A stretch of 64,000 bases of DNA from Lachnospiraceae bacterium. GTDB lineage: Bacteria; Bacillota; Clostridia; Lachnospirales; Lachnospiraceae. The position numbers and the translations under genes were made by a program. Positions 17,015-25,752 of the stretch are shown one piece after another; within the stretch, counting starts at the first letter, position 1, and each line of letters begins with the position of its first letter. The stretch lies in assembly GCA_024399135.1 (NCBI GenBank), contig JAKSHY010000009.1:38288-102287 (forward strand), given 5' to 3'. Below the pieces are notes generated by a model. The model saw nothing but the letters and a program-made list of their open reading frames with translations. It searched no databases and had not been told where the DNA came from.

Positions 17015-17994
17015 ACTACGTTCCTTTTTTCTCCTTCAATAAATGCTTTTATATTTTTCGCAGTCTCACTAACACATCTTCCCCTAGCTTCAACTGAAGC
17101 CCAGGCTAAATGAGGTGTGATAATCAGTCTGTCTGAATCCATGAATTTACTTAATGGGTTTTCTGGTTTCATAGGCTCTGTACTTGTAACATCAAGACCT
17201 GCTGCCCCAATCAGATTTTCATCCAATGCCCTTTTTAAATCAGCATCAACAACTACTGGTCCTCTGGCAACGTTGATAAGTATTGATGCAGGTTTCATTT
17301 TTAGGAACGCTTCATAATTCATAAGACCTCGTGTTAAATCGCTTAATGGACAGTGAATTGACACTATGTCTGACTGTTTTAAAAAGTCATCAAATGAAAC
17401 ATATTCGTACTCATAACCTGTATCTTTGTCCTTAAAAAAACCAGTGTCGGCTTTTTTAGTAACAGAATAGGTAATTACTCTGCATCCAAAAGCTGTTGCA
17501 ATTTTCGCAACCTTCTGTCCAATATGACCTAATCCTATTATTCCCCAGGTCTTACCTGCTATTTCTGTGAACGCCTTGTCAAAATTGGAAAATCTTGACT
17601 GAGATGCGTATTCTCCACTTTTTACATAATCATCATAATGACGAAGTTTCTCAAGAACATAAAATAAAAGTGCGAAGGTATGCTGGGCTACAGCATCAGT
17701 TGAGTAGTCAACAACATTGCTGACCTGAATGCCACGGCTTTTGCAGTAATTAATATCAACATTATCAAAACCTGTTGCCAGCTCACATATAAGCTTAAGA
17801 TTATTAGCATCACGTAATGTACTTTCATTAAGGGGAGCCTTATTCGCAATTATAATATCTGCATCCTTCACCCTTTCAATAACTTCTTCTGGAGTTGAAG
17901 TATTGTTATGAATTGTCACATTACCATAATTATTAAATTCTTCAACTGAAACATCAGTACCTACACTATGTCTTTCTAATACAACTATATTCAT
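17005..17994 (-). CDS. D-2-hydroxyacid dehydrogenase, NAD-dependent
   Basis: 329 residues. The Rossmann segment GKTWGIIGLGHIGQKVAKIATAFG (about 150 to 173) binds NAD(H). Catalytic residues are seen in NVARGPVVVD (Arg), TEPM (Glu) and ITPHLAWAS (His). The family includes D-lactate, glycerate and hydroxyisocaproate dehydrogenases; substrate cannot be fixed. It could reduce a 2-keto acid such as 4-methylthio-2-oxobutyrate in view of the methionine-linked neighbours, but this is only inference. It starts 3 bp after the upstream gene. Confidence 0.85.
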   Translation of the reverse strand: MNIVVLERHSVGTDVSVEEFNNYGNVTIHNNTSTPEEVIERVKDADIIIANKAPLNESTLRDANNLKLICELATGFDNVDINYCKSRGIQVSNVVDYSTDAVAQHTFALLFYVLEKLRHYDDYVKSGEYASQSRFSNFDKAFTEIAGKTWGIIGLGHIGQKVAKIATAFGCRVITYSVTKKADTGFFKDKDTGYEYEYVSFDDFLKQSDIVSIHCPLSDLTRGLMNYEAFLKMKPASILINVARGPVVVDADLKRALDENLIGAAGLDVTSTEPMKPENPLSKFMDSDRLIITPHLAWASVEARGRCVSETAKNIKAFIEGEKRNVVWE

Positions 17995-17997
17995 ACT

Positions 17998-18447
17998 CTA
18001 TCTTTTAAACAGCTTGGATAACGGCTCAACAACACTCTTAAGATCGTTTATTGCTGTATTTAATCCTTCAAAATCTATATTGTTAATATTATCCATGGCA
18101 GACACTATACTCTTTTCACTATTAATAACCAGTTTATTAATGTCCTTAAACATGGATTCCATATCTATGGCTGCAAGCTCTGTTGTAACCTTTTCGAGAT
18201 TATCAACAATTCCTTCTGCGTCTTCAACCATATCCTTAGTATTTCCGAGCAACGAATTTACTTTAGGTAATACAGTGAAAAAAGAAACCGCCATGAACGC
18301 TACAGCAATCAAACATACTAAAGAAACGAAAATAGCAAAGCGACTCTGCTTCTTGGCATATTTCATTTCCTTTTGTTCATTGGACTGTATATCTTTTAAT
18401 ATGTTTATTAACTCTTCCATTTGAGTTGTTTTTTCGAATTCGTCCAT
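17998..18447 (-). CDS. Small coiled-coil membrane protein
   Basis: 149 residues. A charged N-terminal part (1 to 35) is followed by one membrane segment (about 36 to 60, FAIFVSLVCLIAVAFMAVSFF) and a long amphipathic helix with heptad-like spacing to the C-terminus. It resembles anonymous Firmicute proteins annotated as methyl-accepting-like or apolipoprotein-like coiled coils; no function can be given. It is the first gene of the mtaD-SPFH-ahcY operon. GGAGG lies 6 nt before the ATG chosen. Confidence 0.75.
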   Translation of the reverse strand: MDEFEKTTQMEELINILKDIQSNEQKEMKYAKKQSRFAIFVSLVCLIAVAFMAVSFFTVLPKVNSLLGNTKDMVEDAEGIVDNLEKVTTELAAIDMESMFKDINKLVINSEKSIVSAMDNINNIDFEGLNTAINDLKSVVEPLSKLFKR

Positions 18448-18478
18448 TCATAACCTCCAAATAAATGCAATCTCTTAC

Positions 18479-18507
18479 ATTTTATCAATTCTTTAACACT
18501 TAGACAA
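18479..18507 (-). promoter_or_regulatory. Promoter of the coiled-coil/mtaD/SPFH/ahcY operon
   Basis: On the minus strand TTGTCT (18502-18507), a 17-bp spacer and TAAAAT (18479-18484) with an upstream TG (extended -10) lie about 30 bp before the first gene. The glmS terminator sits just upstream of this promoter. Confidence 0.6.
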
Positions 18508-18522
18508 GTTTTGCCAGCATCA

Positions 18523-18558
18523 AAAAAGGTCCTCCGAAACAATCGGAAGGACCTTTTA
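18523..18558 (-). terminator. Intrinsic terminator of the pgi-glmS operon
   Basis: AAAGGTCCTTCCGAT and its near-complement form a GC-rich stem with a short loop, followed on the minus strand by a T-tract. It starts 8 bp after the glmS stop. Confidence 0.88.
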
Positions 18559-18566
18559 ACTTTTAA

Positions 18567-20435
18567 TTATTCAACTGTTACTGATTTTGCCAGGTTTCTT
18601 GGCTTATCAACATCAAGACCCTTAGCAACACTTACATAATAGCCAAGAAGCTGAAGCGGTATAACCGCAAGGCTTGCAGCGAAGTGATCGTCAATTTTTG
18701 GAATATAAACTGTGAATTTAACCTTATCTTCGACCTCGTATTTTCCATAAGGAGCTATTCCCATTAAAAATGCTCCTCTTGATGAACACTCAACCATATT
18801 ACTAATGGTCTTTTCATACAAGTCTTCCTGTGTAAGTACACCAATTACTAAAATATTGTTTTCAATAAGCGAAATAGTTCCGTGCTTAAGTTCACCTGCT
18901 GCATATGCTTCGGAGTGAATATAACTTATTTCCTTTAACTTAAGACTTCCTTCCAGACATACTGCGTAGTCAATGCCTCGACCTATGAAAAATACATCCT
19001 TGGCATTAGAATACTTAGCAGCAAACCATTGAATTCTTTCCTTGTCATCAATTATCTTATTAACTTTGTCCGGAATACTCTTTATTTCGTCTATATATCC
19101 AAGATATGTTGCTTCGTCAATAAGCCCTTTTACATATCCGAACTGTAATGCTAAAGAATAACCAGCTATTAACTGTGCACTGTATGCTTTAGTAGTTGCA
19201 ACTGATATTTCAGGACCAGCAAGAGTATAGAACACCTTATCTGCTTCTCTTGCTATAGAACTTCCAACTACATTAACAATACCCATGGTTATAAGACCAC
19301 TCGCTTTCGCAAGTCTTAATGCCTCAAGTGTATCTGCTGTCTCTCCAGACTGACTAATACATATAGCAAGACCCTTCTTGTTAAGCTTCATCTTACGATA
19401 TCTGAATTCTGAAGCCAGTTCAACTCTCACAGGAACCTCAGCAATGTCCTCAAACACATACTGACAGGCCATACCTGCATGCCATGCTGAACCACAAGCA
19501 ATGATATAAATCTGTTCTATATCTTTGATCTCTTCATCTGTAAGACCTACGCTTGTTAAATCGATCTTTCCATCCTTAAGTACACTGTTAAATGTATCTT
19601 CGATAGCACGTGGCTGCTCATGAATTTCCTTCATCATGAAGTGCTCATAGCCATCTTTTTCAGCCGACTCAGCGTCCCATGTGATTTCAACTAAATCTTT
19701 TTTAATCTCATCACCATTTAAATCATAGAATTCAACATCACCAGCGGTAACCTTGGCGAATTCCATGTTATCAATGTAGTATACCTGTCTTGCATACTTA
19801 AGAATTGCTGGAACATCAGATGCAATATATGAGCTTCCTTCCTGAACTCCAATAATCATAGGAGAGCCCTTTCTTGCTACCCAGATTTCATCTGGATAAT
19901 CTGTAAACATAAGCTCTAATGCATACGAACCACGAATACGAACCATAGCCTTGGCAATAGCATCTATTGGTCCAATATTATATTTTTTGTAATAGTAATC
20001 AACTAATTTAACTGCTACTTCAGTATCTGTCTCACTATAGAATGTATAGTCATGCTTAAGAAGCTTTTCCTTAAGCTCTGCATAGTTTTCTATAATTCCG
20101 TTATGAACACCTACTACAGCACTAATAACAGTTCCTGATCCAGATCCTGTACAGTTTCCACTTACATGTGGATGTGCATTAGTCTGCGATGGAGCACCAT
20201 GTGTAGCCCATCTGGTATGTCCGATACCACAGTTACCCTTGATAGCACGTCCTTCATCAACCTTTTCTGACAGATTCTTAAGCTTACCAACAGCTTTAAT
20301 TACCTCTGCCTTGGCATCACCATCTCTTACAGCTAATCCTGCAGAGTCATATCCTCTGTATTCAAGCTTTGAAAGACCATCAAGAAGTATTGGGGCCGCC
20401 TGTTTATCTCCAATGTATCCTACTATTCCGCACAT
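18567..20435 (-). CDS. glmS: Glutamine-fructose-6-phosphate aminotransferase (isomerizing)
   Basis: 622 residues. The N-terminal glutaminase starts MCGIVGYIG, with Cys2 as nucleophile after Met removal. Two SIS domains follow (ACGSAWHAGMACQY, SGETADTLEALRLAK) and the protein ends PRNLAKSVTVE, as usual. It makes glucosamine 6-phosphate, the entry to peptidoglycan sugars. It lies 31 bp behind pgi, whose product fructose 6-phosphate is its substrate. The gap is far too short for a glmS ribozyme, the usual Firmicute control. Confidence 0.96.
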   Translation of the reverse strand: MCGIVGYIGDKQAAPILLDGLSKLEYRGYDSAGLAVRDGDAKAEVIKAVGKLKNLSEKVDEGRAIKGNCGIGHTRWATHGAPSQTNAHPHVSGNCTGSGSGTVISAVVGVHNGIIENYAELKEKLLKHDYTFYSETDTEVAVKLVDYYYKKYNIGPIDAIAKAMVRIRGSYALELMFTDYPDEIWVARKGSPMIIGVQEGSSYIASDVPAILKYARQVYYIDNMEFAKVTAGDVEFYDLNGDEIKKDLVEITWDAESAEKDGYEHFMMKEIHEQPRAIEDTFNSVLKDGKIDLTSVGLTDEEIKDIEQIYIIACGSAWHAGMACQYVFEDIAEVPVRVELASEFRYRKMKLNKKGLAICISQSGETADTLEALRLAKASGLITMGIVNVVGSSIAREADKVFYTLAGPEISVATTKAYSAQLIAGYSLALQFGYVKGLIDEATYLGYIDEIKSIPDKVNKIIDDKERIQWFAAKYSNAKDVFFIGRGIDYAVCLEGSLKLKEISYIHSEAYAAGELKHGTISLIENNILVIGVLTQEDLYEKTISNMVECSSRGAFLMGIAPYGKYEVEDKVKFTVYIPKIDDHFAASLAVIPLQLLGYYVSVAKGLDVDKPRNLAKSVTVE

Positions 20436-20466
20436 AAGTTATCCTCTTAATAAAAATCCTTAAATT

Positions 20467-21813
20467 TTAGAGTCTCTTTAATAACTCTTCTCTCTGAACC
20501 TCAAATCCTGGCTTGCCTAAAAGAGCGAACATGTTCTTCTTATAGCTTTCAACACCTGGCTGATTAAATGGATTAACACCAAGAAGGTATCCACTAACAC
20601 CACATGCGAACTCGAAGAAATAGAACAACTGTCCAAGGTAATACTCGTTAACCTCTGGAACATTAACCTTAAGGTTAGGTACCTGTCCATCTGTATGAGC
20701 TAAGATTGTTCCGTTCATTGCTGATTTATTTACGAAGTCTACTGACTTTCCTGCAAGGTAATTTAATCCATCAAGATCAACTGGCTCTTCTTCAAGAATA
20801 ATTTCTTCACGAGACTTTTCAATTTCGATAACTGTCTCGAAAATGTTTCTTGATCCATCCTGAATGAACTGACCCATTGAGTGAAGATCTGTTGTAAGGT
20901 CAACTGATGCAGGGAAAATACCTCTCTGATCCTTACCTTCTGACTCACCGTAGAGCTGCTTCCACCATTCTGATACGAAATGAACTGAAGGCTCGTAGTT
21001 AGCAAGAATTTCAATCTGCTTACCCTTCTTTAATAAAATGTTACGAATAGCTGCATACTTTAATGCATCATTTTCTTCGAAATCATTTTCTAATGCCATC
21101 TTACGTCCAGACTGTGCACCTTCCATAAGCTTATCAATATCAGCTCCTGAAACTGCGATAGGTAAAAGACCAACAGCTGTAAGAACTGAGAAACGTCCAC
21201 CTACATCATCAGGTACTACGAAGCTTTCATATCCTTCTTCGTTAGCAAGATTCTTTAATGATCCACGAGCCTTATCTGTAGTAGCATAGATTCTCTTAGC
21301 TGCTTCTTCCTTACCATACTTCTTCTCAAGCATCTTCTTAAATACTCTGAAAGCGATAGCAGGCTCTGTCGTTGTACCTGACTTACTAATCATGTTAATA
21401 GAGAAATCCTTATCTCCAATAACATCCATTAAGTGCTTAATATATGTTGAGCTAATAGAATTACCAACGAAGTAAATCTCTGGTGTCTTACGCATATCTT
21501 TGTCAATAACATTGTAAAAGCTGTGACGTAAAAACTCGATTGCAGCTCTTGCTCCTAAGTAAGAACCACCAATTCCGATTACTAAAAGGATATCTGAATC
21601 TGACTGAATCTTAGCTGCTGCCTTTTTAATTCTGGCGAACTCATCCTTATCATAATCTTCAGGTAAATTAATCCATCCTAAGAAGTCATTACCTGCACCC
21701 TTCTTAGAAACTAATAATTCTTTAGCATCCAATGTCTGCTTCTTCATATTCTCCATTTCATGCTCAGCTACGAAGCATGATGCTTTTGAATAATCAAATG
21801 TAACTTTACTCAT
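20467..21813 (-). CDS. pgi: Glucose-6-phosphate isomerase
   Basis: 448 residues, the short Firmicute form. Signature segments are [26 protein letters not shown], the [16 protein letters not shown] loop and [14 protein letters not shown] with the catalytic Lys near the end. It interconverts glucose 6-phosphate and fructose 6-phosphate. It is first in an operon with glmS. Shine-Dalgarno is GGGAGGATG. Confidence 0.96.
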   Translation of the reverse strand: MSKVTFDYSKASCFVAEHEMENMKKQTLDAKELLVSKKGAGNDFLGWINLPEDYDKDEFARIKKAAAKIQSDSDILLVIGIGGSYLGARAAIEFLRHSFYNVIDKDMRKTPEIYFVGNSISSTYIKHLMDVIGDKDFSINMISKSGTTTEPAIAFRVFKKMLEKKYGKEEAAKRIYATTDKARGSLKNLANEEGYESFVVPDDVGGRFSVLTAVGLLPIAVSGADIDKLMEGAQSGRKMALENDFEENDALKYAAIRNILLKKGKQIEILANYEPSVHFVSEWWKQLYGESEGKDQRGIFPASVDLTTDLHSMGQFIQDGSRNIFETVIEIEKSREEIILEEEPVDLDGLNYLAGKSVDFVNKSAMNGTILAHTDGQVPNLKVNVPEVNEYYLGQLFYFFEFACGVSGYLLGVNPFNQPGVESYKKNMFALLGKPGFEVQREELLKRL

Positions 21814-21854
21814 TTATTCATCCTCCCGAATTTCGTGAAAAACTTTTCCTTTCT

Positions 21855-21883
21855 ATTCTACTATTATTAAAGTAACTTGGCAA
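21855..21883 (-). promoter_or_regulatory. Promoter of pgi-glmS
   Basis: TTGCCA (21878-21883), a 17-bp spacer and TAGAAT (21855-21860) read on the minus strand, about 40 bp before the pgi ATG. Confidence 0.6.
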
Positions 21884-21986
21884 ATGATATTGCTTACCCT
21901 TACCCAGGCTTTTGCTTACTCTATTCCTCGTATTTGTTATTCTTCCTACCAACTCGACAAGTATTACACAATCATAATGTCTTTTG

Positions 21987-22292
21987 GGTTATAAGAACCC
22001 AATTTTCGTGCACCTCATTACCTAAACCAAAATGAGTAGTGGTAATAAAATTATGAATTAATATCTTTTTATTACCAAGGTTGATACCTAAAATTGTTAA
22101 CTAAGCGTATATTTTTAGGTTTTTATTACCAAATAAATTAATGTTACTGGTAATAAGATATTGAGAATTCCGAATCTTATTACCAAATTTGATGATTTCA
22201 CAGGTTATAAGATGCCTCTTATATTAAAATTTATTACCTTTTATGAAAAATGTAGTGGTTATAAGATGACATTATCCAGCATATTTATTACC
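21987..22292. repeat. 54-bp-period array of six 36-bp palindromic units
   Basis: Six units start at 21987, 22041, 22095, 22149, 22203 and 22257, exactly 54 bp apart. Each is 36 bp long and is separated from the next by 18 bp. Left arms are GGTTATAA or GGTAATAA (unit 3 degenerate, TGTTAACT); right arms are TTATTACC at 22069, 22123, 22177, 22231 and 22285, and TCATTACC at 22015. The fourth unit forms a perfect 11-bp stem. A seventh, weaker unit in phase may lie at 21933-21968. The middle parts and spacers differ, so it is not a CRISPR array. The last arm overlaps the -35 region of the exoA promoter. The rest of the 564-bp pgi-exoA gap shows only the two promoters. Confidence 0.85.
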
Positions 22293-22316
22293 TTTTTTCC
22301 CTTCATTTGATATAAT
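22288..22316 (+). promoter_or_regulatory. Promoter of exoA overlapping the repeat array
   Basis: An extended -10 (TGATATAAT; TATAAT at 22311-22316) has a 17-bp spacer to TTACCT (22288-22293). That -35 is part of the right arm of the last array unit. A second TATAAT at 22359-22364 is too near the ATG to be the main promoter. Confidence 0.5.
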
Positions 22317-22377
22317 TGCTTTATCGTAAAGATAACGTGAATCACAATTTCTAAAAAATATAATACGAGGCTAATAT

Positions 22378-23136
22378 ATGAAAAAATTCGTATCATGGAA
22401 TGTTAATGGATTAAGAGCCTGCAGAGATAAAGGATTTCTTGATTATTTTAAAGATATAGATGCAGATATTTTCTGTCTTCAGGAAACTAAGCTTCAGGAA
22501 GGCCAGATAGAGCTCGACCTTGAAGGTTATAAGCAGTATTGGAATTATGCTGTTAAAAAGGGATATTCAGGAACCGCCATCTTCACGAAAGAAGAGCCTC
22601 TTGGAGTGACTTATGGTCTTGGAATTGAAGAGCATGACCAGGAAGGAAGAGTTATTACTCTTGAATTTAGTGACTACTACTTCATCACTGTCTATGTTCC
22701 TAATTCTAAGGAAGATCTTTCAAGATTAGAATACAGAATGAGATGGGAAGATGATTTTCTTTCATATGTTAAAAAGCTCGAAGAAAAGAAGCCTGTAATA
22801 TATTGTGGCGACCTGAATGTTGCCCATAAGGAAATCGATCTTAAGAATCCTAAAACCAATCATCATAATGCAGGATTCACAGATGAGGAACGTTCTAAAT
22901 TCGATAATGTCGTAAACAATGGACTTATTGATACCTTTAGATACTTCTATCCTGACCAGGAACAAATATATTCCTGGTGGAGCTACCGTTTCCAGTCAAG
23001 AGCGAAGAATGCAGGATGGAGAATCGATTATTTCATAGCTTCTAAAAGTCTTGAAGATAAGTTAGTTGATGCAAAGATATTAACAGATGTAATGGGATCA
23101 GACCACTGTCCTGTAGAGCTGGATATAAATATTTAA
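22378..23136 (+). CDS. exoA: Exodeoxyribonuclease III / AP endonuclease
   Basis: 252 residues, the usual length. Metal and catalytic residues are seen in [15 protein letters not shown] (Glu), YCGDLNVAH (Asp/Asn) and the final GSDHCPVEL (Asp-His). The enzyme cuts at abasic sites and chews 3' ends in base-excision repair. It is a lone plus-strand gene, transcribed against the local fork direction. CGAGG lies upstream of the ATG. Confidence 0.95.
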   Translation: MKKFVSWNVNGLRACRDKGFLDYFKDIDADIFCLQETKLQEGQIELDLEGYKQYWNYAVKKGYSGTAIFTKEEPLGVTYGLGIEEHDQEGRVITLEFSDYYFITVYVPNSKEDLSRLEYRMRWEDDFLSYVKKLEEKKPVIYCGDLNVAHKEIDLKNPKTNHHNAGFTDEERSKFDNVVNNGLIDTFRYFYPDQEQIYSWWSYRFQSRAKNAGWRIDYFIASKSLEDKLVDAKILTDVMGSDHCPVELDINI

Positions 23137-23143
23137 TCCAATC

Positions 23144-24232
23144 CTACTCATAAGAAACTTTTATCCTGTCTCCATATGTTTTACTAACATATTCTGAAGC
23201 TTTAATTGCGTATGCCTTAACTGCGTCAATCGAAGCATTAATTTCAATGTCATTATTTAACTGATATCTTCCATCCTTTAGACAGTCACACATATATTTA
23301 TTAATCTCCGGACTAAAATGAAGGCTGTCCGTGTAGTTATCAAGGTTAAATACAACATCCTCTGCGTTTTGGAAATTGTATATTTTCACATTTTCGCACC
23401 CTAATAATTCCTTCAGCGCATACCTCTCAGCCTCCAGATATCCCAAGCTGTCACCTTCGCGGTACATATTATCCCACCAGAGAATTGAATACGGTGGTAT
23501 AAAGATATAGAATACTGTATCTTTGTGCGAATTAACTATATCTAAAATAAGCTTCGTATTATCTTTAGCTATATCAAGATATGTGTCTTCACTTTTCATT
23601 TCGTCTATATCCTTTTTCTGAATATAGTGATATAGAATAGTATCCTCATTGAAAGCCTTCCACTGCGCCCAGTTATAAGATTCGCCTTCATCATAATCTT
23701 TCATGAAAGAGGTAGCCATCATATACGGAATTCGTTCAAAAATAACATCCTTATTCCACAGATATTCTATGTCATTAAACGGATTTTTATCATAAAGATA
23801 TAGAGGTGAACCCGTTTCTTCAAATGTGGTCGAGGTTTTCTGAGTTAATGATGATGGATCTACATTCAAAAATACATATTTCAAATTCTGATGTTCAAAT
23901 GCACGATTAAGAAAATAGCAAAGATCCGCTGTTGCACCATATGAACGAATGGCCTTAACTGATGTACAGTTAAAGTTTTCATCAAACCATCTGTTGTTAT
24001 AATTTTCCGCAACTGAAGAACCCGCAATAACTGCATCATAATCAAAATGATCCAGTGTTCCAGGAACCTGATACTCTTTTTCCCACAAAACAGCCTTAAT
24101 CTTAGCTATAGGCTTATGATAGTGAAAGAAAGGATCAAACAAAATTACCACACCTGCTGCCAAAGCAAGAAAAAGAGCCGTGAAGCATGCGAATTTCTTT
24201 ATGAAGTTTTTGGAATTAATATCTTTTTCCAT
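23144..24232 (-). CDS. SGNH-hydrolase-like (DltD/AlgX-like) membrane-anchored protein
   Basis: 362 residues. An N-terminal anchor (about 15 to 33, ACFTALFLALAAGVVILF) is followed by an extracytoplasmic domain. Block I reads VIAGSSVAENYNNRW with the probable nucleophile Ser, and a late DSLHFSPEIN supplies the Asp-x-x-His pair. This is the partner usually found with MBOAT acyltransferases, moving or hydrolysing acyl groups on wall polymers. It lies 5 bp behind the MBOAT gene. The acceptor glycan is not known. Confidence 0.78.
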   Translation of the reverse strand: MEKDINSKNFIKKFACFTALFLALAAGVVILFDPFFHYHKPIAKIKAVLWEKEYQVPGTLDHFDYDAVIAGSSVAENYNNRWFDENFNCTSVKAIRSYGATADLCYFLNRAFEHQNLKYVFLNVDPSSLTQKTSTTFEETGSPLYLYDKNPFNDIEYLWNKDVIFERIPYMMATSFMKDYDEGESYNWAQWKAFNEDTILYHYIQKKDIDEMKSEDTYLDIAKDNTKLILDIVNSHKDTVFYIFIPPYSILWWDNMYREGDSLGYLEAERYALKELLGCENVKIYNFQNAEDVVFNLDNYTDSLHFSPEINKYMCDCLKDGRYQLNNDIEINASIDAVKAYAIKASEYVSKTYGDRIKVSYE

Positions 24233-24237
24233 AATAT

Positions 24238-25752
24238 CTAGAAGTTAAAATAAATAAATGTACTTACCTGTGAAAAGCTTATAATGCACCACACTAAAAG
24301 GAAGGAAACCAAAAGTGCCGTTTTCGTCGAAAGCTTGGAAGAATTCGATATTTCAAGTGAGTTCTTTCCCCTGATTATTAGTGCTGAAATAATAAGCAGT
24401 AGAATAAATATAATTACATATAAGGTATTATTATACTGTGGCATTTTCATATCTATAAACTTACTTACTATATAAAGTTCCGGAATATTTATATTAGCTG
24501 CAAGCTTTGGGAGATATCCTGTATTATGAAATCTGAATATATTTTTGAACAGCTGAAGTGAGGTTTTAATGCTGTCACTTCCGAAGAATATCAAAGATAT
24601 ATTAAAAAATCCGAAGGTGAGTATCCATCCAAGCCACCTTGGCATTTCTATTTTTGACTTAATCTTATCATTAGAACCCTTAACACCAACTATTCCTAAA
24701 TTGTCCCATACTACCAGTAGTCCCTGCATGGTTCCCCAGGCTATGTAGGTCCAGTTAGCTCCATGCCATACTCCACTAAGGAAGAAGACCATGAAAATAT
24801 TGAATAAGGTTCTTGCTCTTTTTTTTCTGGATCCACCTAATGGAATATAAACATATTTTATGAAGAATCTTGATAATGTCATATGCCATCTTTGCCATAA
24901 TTCCTTAACTGAACATGCCTTATATGGAGAATTAAAGTTAACGGGAAGATTAATATTAAACATTCTTCCAAGTCCAATAGCCATATCAGAATATCCGCTA
25001 AAATCAAAGTAAATCTGGAAAGTATATGCCAGAATCATAAGAAGTGTGGATGTTGTGTCTAAAAACAGAGCCTGACTAAAACCATAATTAACAGCACCAG
25101 CTAAAACATCCGCCAGCAAAACCTTTTTCGACAGACCAAAAACGAATAGAATTATTCCCCTTGAAAAATTGTCTATATTAAAATGCTTATTTCCTTCGTC
25201 CTCAAACTGAGGCATCATTTCATCATAAAGAACTATTGGTCCTGCTATCAGTTGTGGGAAAAATGTAACGAATGTCACATAATTAATGAACCCATAGTGT
25301 TTAGCTGTACCCTTGGCCCTGTCGATAATGAAAGAAAGCTGCTGGAAAGTAAAGAAACTAATTCCTAATGGCAACAAAATATTATGAAGTCTGAAATGTG
25401 AGCTAAATAATATATTTATATTTTCGATAATGAAATCCAAATATTTAAAATATATGAAAATAGAAAGATTCAGTGCTATTCCCAATAACAAAAATATTGT
25501 TTTTCTTAGTGTTTTATTAGTTGATGCCCTGTTTTCAAATTTGGAAATAATGTAGCTTAAAAGATAATTGGCCAGAATGGAACCAACAATGATACTTAGA
25601 TAATATGTATTAAAATAAGCATAAAACCACAAAGACATAAGCGCCAAAAACAGCTTAGCCATTTCATAACGCTTAAAATGATTTAAAGAAAAAAACCCAA
25701 TAAGAGTTAATGGTAAAAATATAAAAATAAAAATATAAGAATTAAATAGCAT
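24238..25752 (-). CDS. MBOAT-family O-acyltransferase (AlgI/DltB-like)
   Basis: 504 residues with about 11 membrane segments. The family core is visible: FDFSGYSDMAIGLGRMFNI, then WQRWHMTLSRFFIKYVYIPLGGSRK and FFLSGVWHGANW, whose His is catalytic. Such proteins transfer acyl groups across the membrane to extracellular polysaccharide. The start codon directly follows the murG stop, so translation is coupled. Confidence 0.9.
   Translation of the reverse strand: MLFNSYIFIFIFLPLTLIGFFSLNHFKRYEMAKLFLALMSLWFYAYFNTYYLSIIVGSILANYLLSYIISKFENRASTNKTLRKTIFLLLGIALNLSIFIYFKYLDFIIENINILFSSHFRLHNILLPLGISFFTFQQLSFIIDRAKGTAKHYGFINYVTFVTFFPQLIAGPIVLYDEMMPQFEDEGNKHFNIDNFSRGIILFVFGLSKKVLLADVLAGAVNYGFSQALFLDTTSTLLMILAYTFQIYFDFSGYSDMAIGLGRMFNINLPVNFNSPYKACSVKELWQRWHMTLSRFFIKYVYIPLGGSRKKRARTLFNIFMVFFLSGVWHGANWTYIAWGTMQGLLVVWDNLGIVGVKGSNDKIKSKIEMPRWLGWILTFGFFNISLIFFGSDSIKTSLQLFKNIFRFHNTGYLPKLAANINIPELYIVSKFIDMKMPQYNNTLYVIIFILLLIISALIIRGKNSLEISNSSKLSTKTALLVSFLLVWCIISFSQVSTFIYFNF

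Noticed and set aside
20436..20466. glmS ribozyme
   Set aside because: Only 31 bp separate pgi and glmS; the ribozyme core cannot fit.
21987..22292. CRISPR array
   Set aside because: The 36-bp units share only their end arms and their centres differ, the spacers are just 18 bp, and there are no cas genes.
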